NCBI GenBank assembly: GCA_038317095.1
Contig: JBBQBB010000031.1
Location: 1 to 38,301 of the forward strand
DNA length: 38,301 nt
Direction of reading: 5' to 3'
From: JAGXTF01 sp038317095
Lineage (GTDB): Bacteria > Bacteroidota > Bacteroidia > NS11-12g > UBA955
Both the position numbers and the translations under genes were made by a program. Under the pieces are notes generated by a model. That model was given only the letters and a program-made list of their open reading frames with translations. It was not told the DNA's origin and searched no databases. Of this stretch, positions 8,412 through 16,383 are shown in pieces. How positions within the stretch are numbered: the stretch's first letter is position 1; the number at the start of each line of letters is the position of its first letter.

Positions 8412-9305
8412 TTAGTCCACAATATCCCAAAGCTGAAATGTGCGTACATTTCCTCTAGAACTCATACCCAATGCCAGCACATCGGCCAAGGTAATTCTTA
8501 AAAACCTGCCTTGAGCAATGTTGTATTGAAACTCTTGCTCGCTGTTTAATCCCACAGATTTCAGGTCAGTTACAGGCTCCCCAGCGGGTGTTTTACTTCT
8601 TAAATATGCCTTTGCTTCTAGCATTAACTCTTTCTTTTCATCGGGCCCTGCAGTGTTTATTGCTTTAAATAATACAGAATTTTTGGTTCCAGGCATACGC
8701 GCGGTAGTTAAATTTCCCAAAATAAAATAATCTTTATCGGAAATAGGAGAACGCACCGCTTTTACCCGCAACAATTCAATGTCTGAATTAAAGGTATCAC
8801 CACACAGGCTAAACATATTGCTAATTTCTGAAATGGCCATTCTGCGAACTGTGATTTCTTTGTTTACCGAATCTTTCAATTCATTAAATTCATCGGAAGT
8901 AATAATTCCTTGGCGCACCTGCACCGAATAAAAACTTACCATTAAATCGCGATACACCTTCCAATTGCGCAGATATTTTACTTTCCCACTTGGGGCAAAA
9001 TCAATCTCAGCTTGTATCCTGCGCAAAGTATCTGCATTGGGTACAGGCATTTTCCCATATTCATCTATGGTGGTTTTTACTTTGTATTGATATGGTTTGC
9101 CCGTATTTTCAAAAATTAAAAATACGGTATCCAAAGTATTGGCTACAAAATAATTGTTGCCGTTGTCAATGTATTCAGATTTTACCAAGCGGTAGGTAAA
9201 GGACTTTTTTTGGCATAAATTGGAAATAGGATAAATGGTATCTTGCCCAAAAACAGGCATATAAGCGATAAATAGCGCGAATGAAATTATGAAAAATCGA
9301 ATCAT
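8412..9305 (-). CDS. Exported protein of unknown function
   Basis: I do not recognise a family. From the ATG at 9303-9305 the protein has 297 residues and starts with a clear signal peptide (MIRFF, hydrophobic core to about residue 18, cleavage probably before QDT). An upstream in-frame codon (9323) would add six polar residues and is less likely. The mature part is soluble and mixed in composition, with two or three lone cysteines and no lipobox, so it is probably periplasmic or surface exposed. No T9SS-type C-terminal domain is visible; the C-terminus ends FQLWDIVD. It lies 45 bases downstream of the next exported protein on the same strand, and the two may be co-transcribed. It converges with recG across 30 bases. 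Confidence 0.75.
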   Translation of the reverse strand: MIRFFIISFALFIAYMPVFGQDTIYPISNLCQKKSFTYRLVKSEYIDNGNNYFVANTLDTVFLIFENTGKPYQYKVKTTIDEYGKMPVPNADTLRRIQAEIDFAPSGKVKYLRNWKVYRDLMVSFYSVQVRQGIITSDEFNELKDSVNKEITVRRMAISEISNMFSLCGDTFNSDIELLRVKAVRSPISDKDYFILGNLTTARMPGTKNSVLFKAINTAGPDEKKELMLEAKAYLRSKTPAGEPVTDLKSVGLNSEQEFQYNIAQGRFLRITLADVLALGMSSRGNVRTFQLWDIVD

Positions 9306-9350
9306 ACAATTAATAGACGACAAATACAGGCAAAATGTTTACCAAACTTT

Positions 9351-10298
9351 TCACATCCATCCAAAACCAATACCAAATTGCATGTAAGTGCGATTTAAAA
9401 TGCTCTTTTTTTCAGCCCCCGAAAACCTGTAATTTATACCAGGCTTGGCTCCGGCTTCTACTTTAAAACCAATTAACTTTCTTCGAAAAAAACCCGATAT
9501 GCGGTAACCCAAATTGGATTTGTCTTTTACAATCACCAAAAAATTTTGGTTGGGATACCCATTGCTTTCAGATTTTATACTAATTTCTTTGGCAACCTCA
9601 TTCATCTTCGCATAAATAAGTTCAACCCTAAATTCTGTAAAAGTTTTCATGCGCCTAGATTTTCTTTGACTGGACGGCAGTATTGCCGTTACTTTCATAT
9701 TGGTGGATGTATTTAATACAAACCCAACTGCATATTCAGAAAATGCATAGGGAACAGCCACTTGTTCTAAAAATGAAACTTTGTGCGTTTCCAAATTTTC
9801 AAACCGGATGGAGGTGTTAGGATCTAGGCCGGTATTAAATACGCCCCTCCCAAGGCGGTAACTTCCCGTAATTCCCAAATTCCATAACACCTTCACCGGA
9901 AAATGAAAGTCGTAATTCCAAGCGCCTTCGCCAGCTGTAAACGTTTTGATTTTGTCAATCGTTCGCCGCCCAAGAAACACCCTGGCTCCTACTTCCAGTG
10001 TGCGTGTGTCAATAACTTTCTGAAACTGCCATCCCAGTTGAAATTGATTGGTCACCGCACCATGAAACATAACCCATTTGCTGGGCCTAAAATGCAAATC
10101 TGCAAAGGCAGACGGTAACATCACGCCTCCTTCAAGCCCTTGAATTTCGAAAGCTCCTCCTGCCAGAAGTGATACTTTCATTCTTAGGGGTTGGTTGTAG
10201 TTGACGTTTATCCGCCCTTGTATGGTATCCTCGTATTGACCTTGTTGCGAAAAACAAAACAATGGCCAAAAGAGTAGTACCCCAAATACCCTCCGCAT
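9351..10298 (-). CDS. Putative outer-membrane beta-barrel protein, unknown function
   Basis: Start chosen at the ATG at 10296-10298, which gives MRRVFGVLLFWPLFCFS followed by QQGQ, a normal signal peptide. The longer frame (from 10337) would put 13 polar residues before it. The 315-residue protein is rich in alternating polar/aromatic strands, with many Gly and basic residues (for example RLGRGVFNTGL, LGYRISGFFRRKLIGFKVEAG), and ends in YMQFGIGFGWM. Such alternation is usual for outer-membrane barrels, but the exact family is not recognised. No sorting domain is seen. It is divergent from prfB across about 250 bases and upstream of the exported protein at 8412-9305. Confidence 0.68.
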   Translation of the reverse strand: MRRVFGVLLFWPLFCFSQQGQYEDTIQGRINVNYNQPLRMKVSLLAGGAFEIQGLEGGVMLPSAFADLHFRPSKWVMFHGAVTNQFQLGWQFQKVIDTRTLEVGARVFLGRRTIDKIKTFTAGEGAWNYDFHFPVKVLWNLGITGSYRLGRGVFNTGLDPNTSIRFENLETHKVSFLEQVAVPYAFSEYAVGFVLNTSTNMKVTAILPSSQRKSRRMKTFTEFRVELIYAKMNEVAKEISIKSESNGYPNQNFLVIVKDKSNLGYRISGFFRRKLIGFKVEAGAKPGINYRFSGAEKKSILNRTYMQFGIGFGWM

Positions 10299-10472
10299 TA
10301 TTTGCAAGTTATTGCATTTTATCGGATTTTTACACACAATTCAATATTATTTTTTATACAACTACCCAATTCATTGACTGTGTGACTTTTATCGAAAAAT
10401 AAAATGTAAGTATTTGGCTTTTATTTGCCTCGGTTGTATTTTAAAAATTGCTTTTATTGCGAATATTTTTTT

Positions 10473-10498
10473 GGAAAGCCTTCTATTTAGGCTTTTCC
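10473..10498. other. Hairpin in the divergent gap upstream of prfB
   Basis: GGAAAGCC at 10473-10480 can pair with GGCTTTTCC at 10490-10498 (one bulged T) across a nine-base loop. It sits between two divergent genes and no T-run follows it on either strand in the right orientation, so it is not an ordinary terminator. It lies 36 bases upstream of the prfB -7 box. The rest of the 10299-10533 gap is AT-rich and shows nothing else I can name. Confidence 0.35.
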
Positions 10499-10533
10499 AT
10501 GGGTAAATTTTTATGGAACGTTTCTAAAACCCC

Positions 10534-10541
10534 TATCTTTG
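10534..10541 (+). promoter_or_regulatory. -7 promoter element for prfB
   Basis: TATCTTTG is an exact TAnnTTTG match. It ends only five bases before the prfB GTG, which would place the transcription start at about the start codon. The upstream -33 region has TTTTTATGG rather than a clean TTTG, so the promoter is partly supported. Confidence 0.5.
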
Positions 10542-10546
10542 CAGCC

Positions 10547-11648
10547 GTGAACCAAGATCAATTTAAGGATTTAAGAGGCCGTGCAGAGGCCCTGAGGAGG
10601 TATCTTTGACATCGAACGCAAATTAGCCGAAATAGCCGACGAGGAAGAGCAAACCCTAGATCCTGATTTTTGGAATGATCCCAAAAAAGCAGAAACACAC
10701 TTAAAAAAAATCAAAGAAAAAAAAATCTGGACAGATGCTTTTAAAAGTATCATGGATGGTTTTGGAGATTTAGAAGTATTGGTTGAATTTGCCAATGCTG
10801 GGGAAGTTGAAGCTGGCGAAGTGGATGAATCATTTGCAATATTAACAGATTCGGTTGAAAAACTTGAATTTAAAAACATGCTGCAAAGCGAGGAAGATCA
10901 CCTCAGTTGCATTATAGAAATCAATTCTGGCGCTGGGGGTACAGAAAGTTGCGATTGGGCAGAAATGTTGATGCGCATGTACATTATGTTTGCCGAAAAA
11001 AATGGTTTTAAAGTTAAAGAATTAGATAGAACCGACGGTGAAGTTGCGGGTATTAAATCTGTATCCTTGGAAATTGAAGGCGAATTTTCTTACGGCTATT
11101 TAAAAGGTGAAAATGGTGTGCATCGCATGGTGCGAATCTCTCCATTTGATAGCAATGCACGCAGACACACTTCTTTCGTATCAGTCTATGTTTACCCTCT
11201 CGTAGACGATACCATAGAAATTGAAGTAAAACCTGCAGATGTAATTTTGCATACTTCGCGCAGTGGTGGTGCAGGTGGTCAAAATGTAAACAAAGTTGAA
11301 ACCAAAGTGCAGTTAACGCATATTCCGTCAGGAATAGTAGTTGTTTGCCAAGTAGATAGAAGTCAGTTGGGCAACAGAGAATTAGCCATGCAAATGCTAA
11401 AAAGCCGATTGTACGAGCAAGAAGTGCAGAAGCGAAATGCAGCGCGCGCGATTGTTGAAGACAGCAAAATGAAAATTGAGTGGGGTTCCCAAATTAGAAA
11501 TTATGTTTTTCATCCCTACAAATTGGTAAAAGATGTGAGAACTGGCGAGGAAACCAGCAATGTTCAAAATGTGATGGACGGCGATATTTGGCCATTTATC
11601 AAAAGCTATTTGCTACAATTGTCGGGCAACGAAACCAAGAAAAAATAA
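10547..11648 (+). CDS. prfB: Peptide chain release factor 2 with programmed +1 frameshift
   Basis: RF2 ends translation at UGA and UAA. The gene is in two frames. The zero frame starts at GTG 10547 and runs 20 codons (MNQDQFKDLRGRAEALRRYL) to a TGA at 10607-10609. The main frame continues from GAC at 10608 to 11648, giving a 366-residue product, the normal RF2 size. The slip site and its stimulator are listed separately. The main frame holds the tripeptide SPF at 198-200, which reads UGA, and the catalytic GGQ at 243-245 within SGGAGGQNVNKVET. An ATG-only gene model starting at 10752 would lose 68 N-terminal residues. The zero-frame start fits an RF2 N-terminus and is preceded by a -7 box. 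The stop codon abuts the end of the convergent gene at 11649 with no gap. Confidence 0.95.
10595..10610 (+). promoter_or_regulatory. prfB programmed frameshift site
   Basis: The sequence AGGAGGTATCTTTGAC is the canonical RF2 autoregulatory element: an internal Shine-Dalgarno-like AGGAGG, a three-base spacer, the slippery CTT codon (10604-10606), the UGA stop and a following C. When RF2 is scarce, UGA is read slowly, the P-site tRNA slips from CUU to UUU and translation continues at GAC. When RF2 is plentiful, the 20-residue peptide is released. Known in E. coli and many bacteria; here it is inferred from near-identity of the element. Confidence 0.93.
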
Positions 11649-12281
11649 TCACAATTTGTACGATAAAATAATTGTACAAAAACTACTCAACCTATAGCCT
11701 TCTTTTCCATATCCAAATCCAGGAATGACGCCTTTGGATTGCCGCGAAAATTGATTTTCACCTGTAATTCCGCGCAATCCCAACAGCATTTTATATTCAA
11801 ACCTCTTTTTGATGAACATGGCAATTCCATAAGAACCTTCAATCCCATTTAGGGTTTTATTTTTAAACTTTTCGTTAAAAATAGCGTTGCCCCATACTGG
11901 ATTTTCGATGCTAATTTGGTTATTGGCATTGTACTTTCCGAAAATTAAATTGGCGGCGATTACTCCATTTATTATGCCTTGCTTATTGCCAAAATAAAAT
12001 TCAACACCTGGCTTTATGTAATACCCATCCGTCTGCACTTTGTAATTGCTTCTCTCTTTGGTAAAATCTCCGTAACCTAGAGAAATTCTAGGGTATATGC
12101 GAATATTCTCCTTGTGCTTTGCCATGGCAACTACCTCAAATGGAATATGATTCATGCTAGAAAAATTGCGAATATATTTTCCCAGTTCTAATCCCAATTG
12201 AAATTTTAAACCTTGCGCACGAACAGAAAAACTACCCAAAATGAGAATAAAAATAAATGCAAAATTCAAATTATTTTTCAT
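11649..12281 (-). CDS. Putative outer-membrane protein, unknown function
   Basis: A 210-residue protein with a signal peptide (hydrophobic core FAFIFILILGSF, cleavage probably after RA at residue 22, before QGLKF). The mature part shows alternating strands and Gly/aromatic turns such as RISLGYGDF, YYIKPGVEFYFG and ANLIFGKYN, and ends in a strand finishing IILSYKL. This is the look of a small outer-membrane beta-barrel (porin/OmpW-like size), but I cannot assign a family. Its ATG overlaps the stop of the gene at 12278-12787 in an ATGA junction, so it is the last gene of that operon. Its stop directly abuts the prfB stop. Its 3' end contains the inverted repeat TTTGTAC/GTACAAA (11655-11661 and 11674-11680), possibly a weak hairpin. 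Confidence 0.68.
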   Translation of the reverse strand: MKNNLNFAFIFILILGSFSVRAQGLKFQLGLELGKYIRNFSSMNHIPFEVVAMAKHKENIRIYPRISLGYGDFTKERSNYKVQTDGYYIKPGVEFYFGNKQGIINGVIAANLIFGKYNANNQISIENPVWGNAIFNEKFKNKTLNGIEGSYGIAMFIKKRFEYKMLLGLRGITGENQFSRQSKGVIPGFGYGKEGYRLSSFCTIILSYKL

Positions 12282-12787
12282 TTCTTTCCGAACAATTGAA
12301 TAAACCCTGAATTTTCAAAATTTTGAAATGAATCCGATTTATACGGGAGATGAACATGTGTTTTGCCATCTCTGTTTCCCAGCCAATGCGCAGTGTATGC
12401 CACATAGTAAAGCTTTGTTTGTATTCCATATATTTTTCTGCAATTGTCAAAAAACAAATCCTGGCTGGAATAATAAACGGTAACCGTATCTGAAATTCCC
12501 TTATAAGTGAGTTGGGCTTTAGAAACAGTATCCTTAGGGTTTACAAAAAAGTATCTAGAAAATCCAGATGGATTTGTAAGTGAATTCCCAGCATTGGGAT
12601 TCGGTGCATCTATTACGGACAAATCTAAAGAATCTAAAAAAGAAAAATTCCCATTGCTCGTATCTCCCACGGTTAGTGCAAATTTACCATCCCCCAAAAA
12701 GCGGCTCCGGCAGCAATTCGATGCCAACAATGGAAGTATTAAAATAAACAGTGCGAAAACGAGTTTAATTGTGCGAAACCTATTCAT
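12278..12787 (-). CDS. Small exported protein, possibly a lipoprotein
   Basis: A 169-residue protein not assigned to a family. The N-terminus is MNRFRTIK followed by a strong hydrophobic stretch to LLASNCC. The two cysteines at 25-26 lie where a lipobox would end, but Asn before the first Cys is unusual, so lipidation is possible but not secure. The mature part has polar, tyrosine-rich segments (SDTVTVYYSS, YYVAYTAHWLG) and no recognisable domain. It overlaps its neighbours by four bases on both sides: ATGA junctions with the omega-amidase gene upstream and the barrel-like gene downstream. Translational coupling with a metabolic enzyme and an outer-membrane protein is odd and may reflect operon compaction only. 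Confidence 0.7.
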   Translation of the reverse strand: MNRFRTIKLVFALFILILPLLASNCCRSRFLGDGKFALTVGDTSNGNFSFLDSLDLSVIDAPNPNAGNSLTNPSGFSRYFFVNPKDTVSKAQLTYKGISDTVTVYYSSQDLFFDNCRKIYGIQTKLYYVAYTAHWLGNRDGKTHVHLPYKSDSFQNFENSGFIQLFGKK

Positions 12788-13548
12788 AGTATATTAAAAT
12801 TATCACGGTCAAACAACACTGGAAATTCATTTCGAAATTCCAACAAACTTTCAAAATTCAATTCTTTGGTAATTACCATTTCAATATCGATTTGTTTTCC
12901 CAAGACAGTTCCTTTTGCATCTACAAACATACTATTTCCATTGTGTTCTATTCCACTACCGTCTGCTCCTAACCTATTTACACCAGCCACAAAGCATTGG
13001 TTTTCTATGGCCCTGGCTTGCAATAATTTTTCCCAAACCGAAATACGGACCGTTGGCCAATTGGCAACAAACAACATCAAATGGGCTTCATCTGTATTTC
13101 TGCACCAAACTGGAAAACGCAAATCGTAACAAACAAATGGCTGTATTTTCCACCCTTGGTATTCAATGCAGATCTGTTTATTTCCTGGGGAATAATGTTC
13201 ATTTTCAGAACCGTGTGAGAACAAATGTCTTTTGTCATACGTATATTTTATTTCACCATTTTCCACCCAAATAAACCGATTGTAAAATTTCCCTTTTTCA
13301 TGTGTTGACAAACTGCCGCAGACAACCCTGTTTTTAGAATGTTTTTTCATCCATTGCACTGCTTCTCCATCCATACTTTGGGCATACACTTCTGGCTGCA
13401 TTGTAAATCCAGTGGCAAACATTTCTGGCAAAACCACAATTCCATCTTTTTCAATGGGGGATATCAAAGCTTCAAAATGTTTCAAATTGGCATCCGAATC
13501 TTGCCAAGCCAAATGGGCTTGTATCAAATGAATTTTCAAATTGCGCAT
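12784..13548 (-). CDS. Omega-amidase / nitrilase-superfamily amidohydrolase (Nit2/YafV-like)
   Basis: Nitrilase-fold amidases of this branch hydrolyse alpha-ketoglutaramate and alpha-ketosuccinamate, removing the by-products of glutamine and asparagine transamination. The Glu-Lys-Cys triad is present: Glu42 in LPEMFATGF, Lys106 in YDKRHLF and Cys140 in VCYDLRFP. The start is the ATG at 13546-13548, which gives MRNLKIHLIQAHLAW and 254 residues, as usual for the family. The longer frame (13596) adds 16 basic residues lying wholly inside the upstream gene. It overlaps the aminotransferase 3' end by 13 bases, which implies coupling. Aminotransferase plus omega-amidase pairs are known to act in tandem, the amidase pulling an otherwise reversible transamination forward, for example in methionine salvage. 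Confidence 0.88.
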   Translation of the reverse strand: MRNLKIHLIQAHLAWQDSDANLKHFEALISPIEKDGIVVLPEMFATGFTMQPEVYAQSMDGEAVQWMKKHSKNRVVCGSLSTHEKGKFYNRFIWVENGEIKYTYDKRHLFSHGSENEHYSPGNKQICIEYQGWKIQPFVCYDLRFPVWCRNTDEAHLMLFVANWPTVRISVWEKLLQARAIENQCFVAGVNRLGADGSGIEHNGNSMFVDAKGTVLGKQIDIEMVITKELNFESLLEFRNEFPVLFDRDNFNIL

Positions 13549-14690
13549 AATATTTCTGCCGCTTTTTCTAACGTTTCGTCCCCTTTTGCAAAACAAAATC
13601 TCAATATTTGATTGTCCGTTTTATCATGATAAAATGTACTAATAGGGATCCCAGCAATGCCATTATCCTTGGTCATTTTGACGGCCATTTCCATGTCACT
13701 CAATTTTTCAATTTTGTCATATCCCAACAATTGAAAATAACTACCGCAACAAGGCATTAATTTAAATCTTGATTTTTTTATTAAACTTCGAAACAAATCT
13801 CTTTTCTGCTGATAAAATTTCCCCAAACCCAAATAATGTGCTTCATTGTCCAAGAAATCTGCCAACGCATATTGCACAGGCGTCATAGCGGTAAATGCCA
13901 CATATTGATATATTTTTCGCAATTCTGCACTCAGTTTTTCGGGCGCAATGATATACCCCATTTTCCACCCGGTGGCATGGTAAGTTTTGCCAAACGAAGA
14001 AATAATAAGACTGCGAGAGGCCAATTTTGGATACCTAGCCACACTTTGGTGTTCAAATCCATCAAAAATTATGTGCTCGTAAACTTCATCACTGATAATT
14101 ACAATGTCTGTATTTTCTACAAGTTTCTCTAATTGTGCCATATCCTGCGCACTAAAAACCGAGCCACTTGGGTTGTGAGGCGAATTGATAATAATTGCCC
14201 GGGTTTTAAAATTGATGAGTTTTTTAATCTCATTCCAATCAATGTTAAAGTTTGGAAACTTAAGCTTTGAAAATACTGCCTTGCCCCCATTTAATTCAAT
14301 CGCCGGCAAATAGCTATCATAGGCCGGCTCTATTACTATAACCTCGTCGTTTTCGCGCACTACTGCGCTAATGGCACAAAACAAACCCAAAGTCCCGCCT
14401 GGAACAATGGTAACCTCGGTTTGCCAATCGTATTGAGCTGAATACAACTTTTCTGTTTTAAGGGCAATCTTTTTCCGTAATTCTGGAACTCCAGCCATTG
14501 GGGCATATTGGTTATACCCCTTTTTCATATAATGGTGAACCAAGTCTATCAATTCCTTGGGACAATTGAAATCAGGGAATCCTTGACTCAAATTTAAGGC
14601 GTTATGCTCTGCGGCCAATCCCGTCATGGTTGTGAAAATGGAATTTCCAGTGCTTGGAAGTTTGGTGATAATACCGGCGGTTGTTTCCAT
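13536..14690 (-). CDS. PLP-dependent aminotransferase, methionine/glutamine (kynurenine-type) class I
   Basis: A fold-type I aminotransferase of the YbdL / glutamine transaminase K group, which transaminates methionine, glutamine or aromatic amino acids with 2-oxo acids. From the ATG at 14688-14690 (METTAGIITKLPSTGNSIF) it has 384 residues. The longer frame starting at 14771 adds 27 residues rich in Lys, Tyr and Phe upstream of a -7 box, so it is rejected. Visible motifs are LSQGFPDF near the N-terminus, NSPHNPSG at about 169-176, SDEVYEHI, and the PLP lysine K235 in SSFGKTYHATGWKMGY. It leads the operon whose second gene, overlapping by 13 bases, is an omega-amidase. That pairing favours glutamine or methionine as amino donor over plain aspartate. 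It is divergent from yceI. Confidence 0.9.
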   Translation of the reverse strand: METTAGIITKLPSTGNSIFTTMTGLAAEHNALNLSQGFPDFNCPKELIDLVHHYMKKGYNQYAPMAGVPELRKKIALKTEKLYSAQYDWQTEVTIVPGGTLGLFCAISAVVRENDEVIVIEPAYDSYLPAIELNGGKAVFSKLKFPNFNIDWNEIKKLINFKTRAIIINSPHNPSGSVFSAQDMAQLEKLVENTDIVIISDEVYEHIIFDGFEHQSVARYPKLASRSLIISSFGKTYHATGWKMGYIIAPEKLSAELRKIYQYVAFTAMTPVQYALADFLDNEAHYLGLGKFYQQKRDLFRSLIKKSRFKLMPCCGSYFQLLGYDKIEKLSDMEMAVKMTKDNGIAGIPISTFYHDKTDNQILRFCFAKGDETLEKAAEILCAI

Positions 14691-14708
14691 AAAATAACGG
14701 TAAAAATA

Positions 14709-14716
14709 CAAAAATA
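14709..14716 (-). promoter_or_regulatory. -7 promoter element for the aminotransferase-amidase operon
   Basis: The minus strand reads TATTTTTG, an exact TAnnTTTG match, 18 bases upstream of the chosen ATG. No TTTG is found 19-21 bases further upstream. The box lies inside the longer reading frame, which supports the shorter start. Confidence 0.4.
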
Positions 14717-14823
14717 GATGTTTATATGCATCCCATTTTGTCCACTTTTGAAAATACTTATATACCTGCAAATTTTTTAGCCAAATGAAATCATTATATA
14801 TCTAACACTTACAAAAATAATTG

Positions 14824-14859
14824 TATATTTGTTTAAACTATATTTGTTTAAACAAATAT
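14824..14859. promoter_or_regulatory. Tandem/palindromic operator upstream of yceI
   Basis: Two perfect 15-base copies of TATATTTGTTTAAAC stand head to tail at 14824-14838 and 14839-14853. The second extends into a perfect 20-base palindrome, ATATTTGTTTAAACAAATAT, at 14840-14859. Each copy holds the 8-base palindrome GTTTAAAC. A TTTG at 14843-14846 lies 20 bases before TTACTTTG at 14867-14874, a near-consensus -7 box, so the palindrome covers the -33 element. A dimeric regulator binding here would block the promoter. No regulator gene is adjacent; a MarR- or TetR-type protein is a guess only. Confidence 0.65.
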
Positions 14860-14892
14860 TAACCTTTTACTTTGCTATCCTAATATACAAAC

Positions 14893-15450
14893 ATGACAAC
14901 TGAAGTAAATTCCGCAAACACGAGCACATGGACCATAGATGCAAGTCATTCTGAGGTGCATTTTAAAGTAAAACACTTGGTTATTTCAACCGTTACTGGC
15001 ACCATTGGCAAATTTGAAGGCAGCCTGGAAATGGCGAATGACGATATTACCACGGCAAAAGCTTTTTTTTCTGCAGATGTAGAAAGCATTAGTACAGGAG
15101 ATGCCCAACGTGACGGGCATATCCAATCGGGTGACTTTTTTGATTTAGCCAATCACCCAAAAATGTCTTTTGAAAGCACTTCTTTTGAAAAAACCAATGA
15201 AGAAGGCCAATATAAAATGCATGGCAACCTTGATTTTCATGGCGTGAATCATCCAACAACTTTGGACGTAGAATTTACAGGTACCAACAAAGATCCATAT
15301 GGAAATACAAAAGCCGTTTATTCAATAAGTGGTAAAATTAGCCGCAAAGAATGGGGACTGGTATGGAACGTAGGTTTAGAAACTGGTGGCTGGCTGGTAA
15401 GCGACGAAGTTCGCATACAAAGCGAGATTCAGTTGATGAAACAAGCTTAA
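14893..15450 (+). CDS. YceI family protein (lipocalin-like, cytoplasmic form)
   Basis: YceI-fold proteins form a lipocalin-like barrel that can hold polyisoprenoids and other amphiphiles; their cellular role is poorly defined. The 185-residue protein begins TWTIDASHSEVHFKVKHLVISTVTG in pieces typical of the family and continues with DGHIQSGDFFD, FHGVNHPTTL and SRKEWGL. There is no signal peptide, unlike periplasmic E. coli YceI, so it should act in the cytoplasm. It is a single-gene unit: a dedicated operator/promoter upstream and a strong hairpin terminator 20 bases downstream. The operator suggests tight repression and induction by some stress. With a carotenoid pathway in the same genome, isoprenoid binding is an attractive but untested idea. 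Confidence 0.9.
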   Translation: MTTEVNSANTSTWTIDASHSEVHFKVKHLVISTVTGTIGKFEGSLEMANDDITTAKAFFSADVESISTGDAQRDGHIQSGDFFDLANHPKMSFESTSFEKTNEEGQYKMHGNLDFHGVNHPTTLDVEFTGTNKDPYGNTKAVYSISGKISRKEWGLVWNVGLETGGWLVSDEVRIQSEIQLMKQA

Positions 15451-15470
15451 ATTATTACAAACTTTTTATA

Positions 15471-15500
15471 AATAAAAGCCTCGGAAACGGGGCTTTTATT
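15471..15500. terminator. Strong intrinsic terminator after yceI
   Basis: AATAAAAGCCTCG and CGGGGCTTTTATT form a 13-pair stem (one G-T pair) closed by a GAAA tetraloop, with an A-rich left flank and T-rich right arm. The symmetry means it can work in both directions. It separates yceI from the glycosyltransferase gene. Confidence 0.85.
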
Positions 15501-15606
15501 ATGGCAAAAAAACAAATTTGGCAGTGCACCTGTGCATTTAAAAACGATTCTGAACCACATTCTAAATTTTCTAAAGATCCAACTATTCCCTAAATTGCGT
15601 GCCTAA

Positions 15607-16365
15607 ATGCTGCCACTTTCTGTCGTAATTATTACTTACAATGAAGCATCAAATATTGCGGACTGCATTCAATCCGTTCAATCCATTGCGGATGAAATTC
15701 TTGTATTGGATAGCTTTTCTAGCGACAAAACGCTTGAAATTGCTGAATCAATGGGTGCAAAAGTAATAAGCCATACTTTTGATGGACATATACAACAAAA
15801 AAATCGGGCAAAAGATTTGGCAAAAAATGATTGGGTATTGAGTTTGGATGCCGACGAAAGGCTGAGTGATAAATTAAAAATTAGTATTCAAAACGCATTA
15901 CAAGATCCCGTAAAAAATGGCTATACAATGAACCGTTTGAATTTTTTTTGTGGCAAACCCATAAAAACTTGTGGTTGGTATCCAGACAACAAATTGCGTC
16001 TTTGGAAAAAAAACGAGGGCAATTGGGGAGGCTCAAACCCGCATGACAGGTTTGAATTAAACGGAAATCAAAGCACCGAAAATTTAAAAGGGGATATCCT
16101 CCATTACACATACCCCACCAAGGTATCGATGAAAAATCAGGTACAAAAATTTGCAAACATTGCTGCCGTACAGAATAAAAACAAACCCATTGCATATCTC
16201 ATTTACAAAATGGTTTTTAGCACTCTTTTTAAATTTATTCGCAGCTATTTTTTAAAAGCTGGACTTACGGATGGCGCCGATGGTTGGTATATATGTACCC
16301 AACAAGCCAAAGAAGTTTATTTAAAATACCGAAGGGCTTTGGCGTTAAAATCCACCAATTCTTAA
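15607..16365 (+). CDS. Glycosyltransferase family 2 (WaaE/KdtX-like)
   Basis: A 252-residue GT-A fold glycosyltransferase that moves a sugar from a nucleotide donor to an envelope glycan. The N-terminus has the GT2 signature SVVIITYNEASNIADCIQS (residues 5-23), LDSFSSDKT at 34-42 and the metal/donor motif LDADE at 80-84. The middle has KLRLWKK and the C-terminal half has FKFIRSYFLKAGLTDGADGW, which in this subfamily is a membrane-associated stretch. Bacterial relatives of this form glucosylate the inner core of lipopolysaccharide (WaaE/KdtX), but acceptor and sugar cannot be read from sequence. It starts after the yceI terminator and ends 18 bases before the start region of rnhB, so the two may share a transcript. 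Confidence 0.86.
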   Translation: MLPLSVVIITYNEASNIADCIQSVQSIADEILVLDSFSSDKTLEIAESMGAKVISHTFDGHIQQKNRAKDLAKNDWVLSLDADERLSDKLKISIQNALQDPVKNGYTMNRLNFFCGKPIKTCGWYPDNKLRLWKKNEGNWGGSNPHDRFELNGNQSTENLKGDILHYTYPTKVSMKNQVQKFANIAAVQNKNKPIAYLIYKMVFSTLFKFIRSYFLKAGLTDGADGWYICTQQAKEVYLKYRRALALKSTNS

Positions 16366-16383
16366 ACCCAATAAAAATCTGCC

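Noticed and set aside
10473..10498. Hairpin before prfB as an intrinsic terminator
   Set aside because: It lies between divergent genes, so no transcript ends there, and the T-run is on the wrong side.
10752..11648. A 298-codon prfB starting at ATG 10752
   Set aside because: It omits 68 N-terminal residues that are encoded upstream across the frameshift site.
13536..14771. Longer aminotransferase start at 14771
   Set aside because: It adds 27 unconserved residues and would place the -7 box inside the coding region; METTAGIITKLPSTGNS is the family-like start.
14824..14859. Tandem repeat as a minimal CRISPR array
   Set aside because: The copies are adjacent with no spacers, and no cas genes are present. 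Operator fits better.
15501..15593. A 30-codon frame (ATGGCAAAAAAACAAATTTG start) just after the yceI terminator
   Set aside because: It starts directly at the terminator arm with no room for a promoter or leader, and the product has no recognisable feature.
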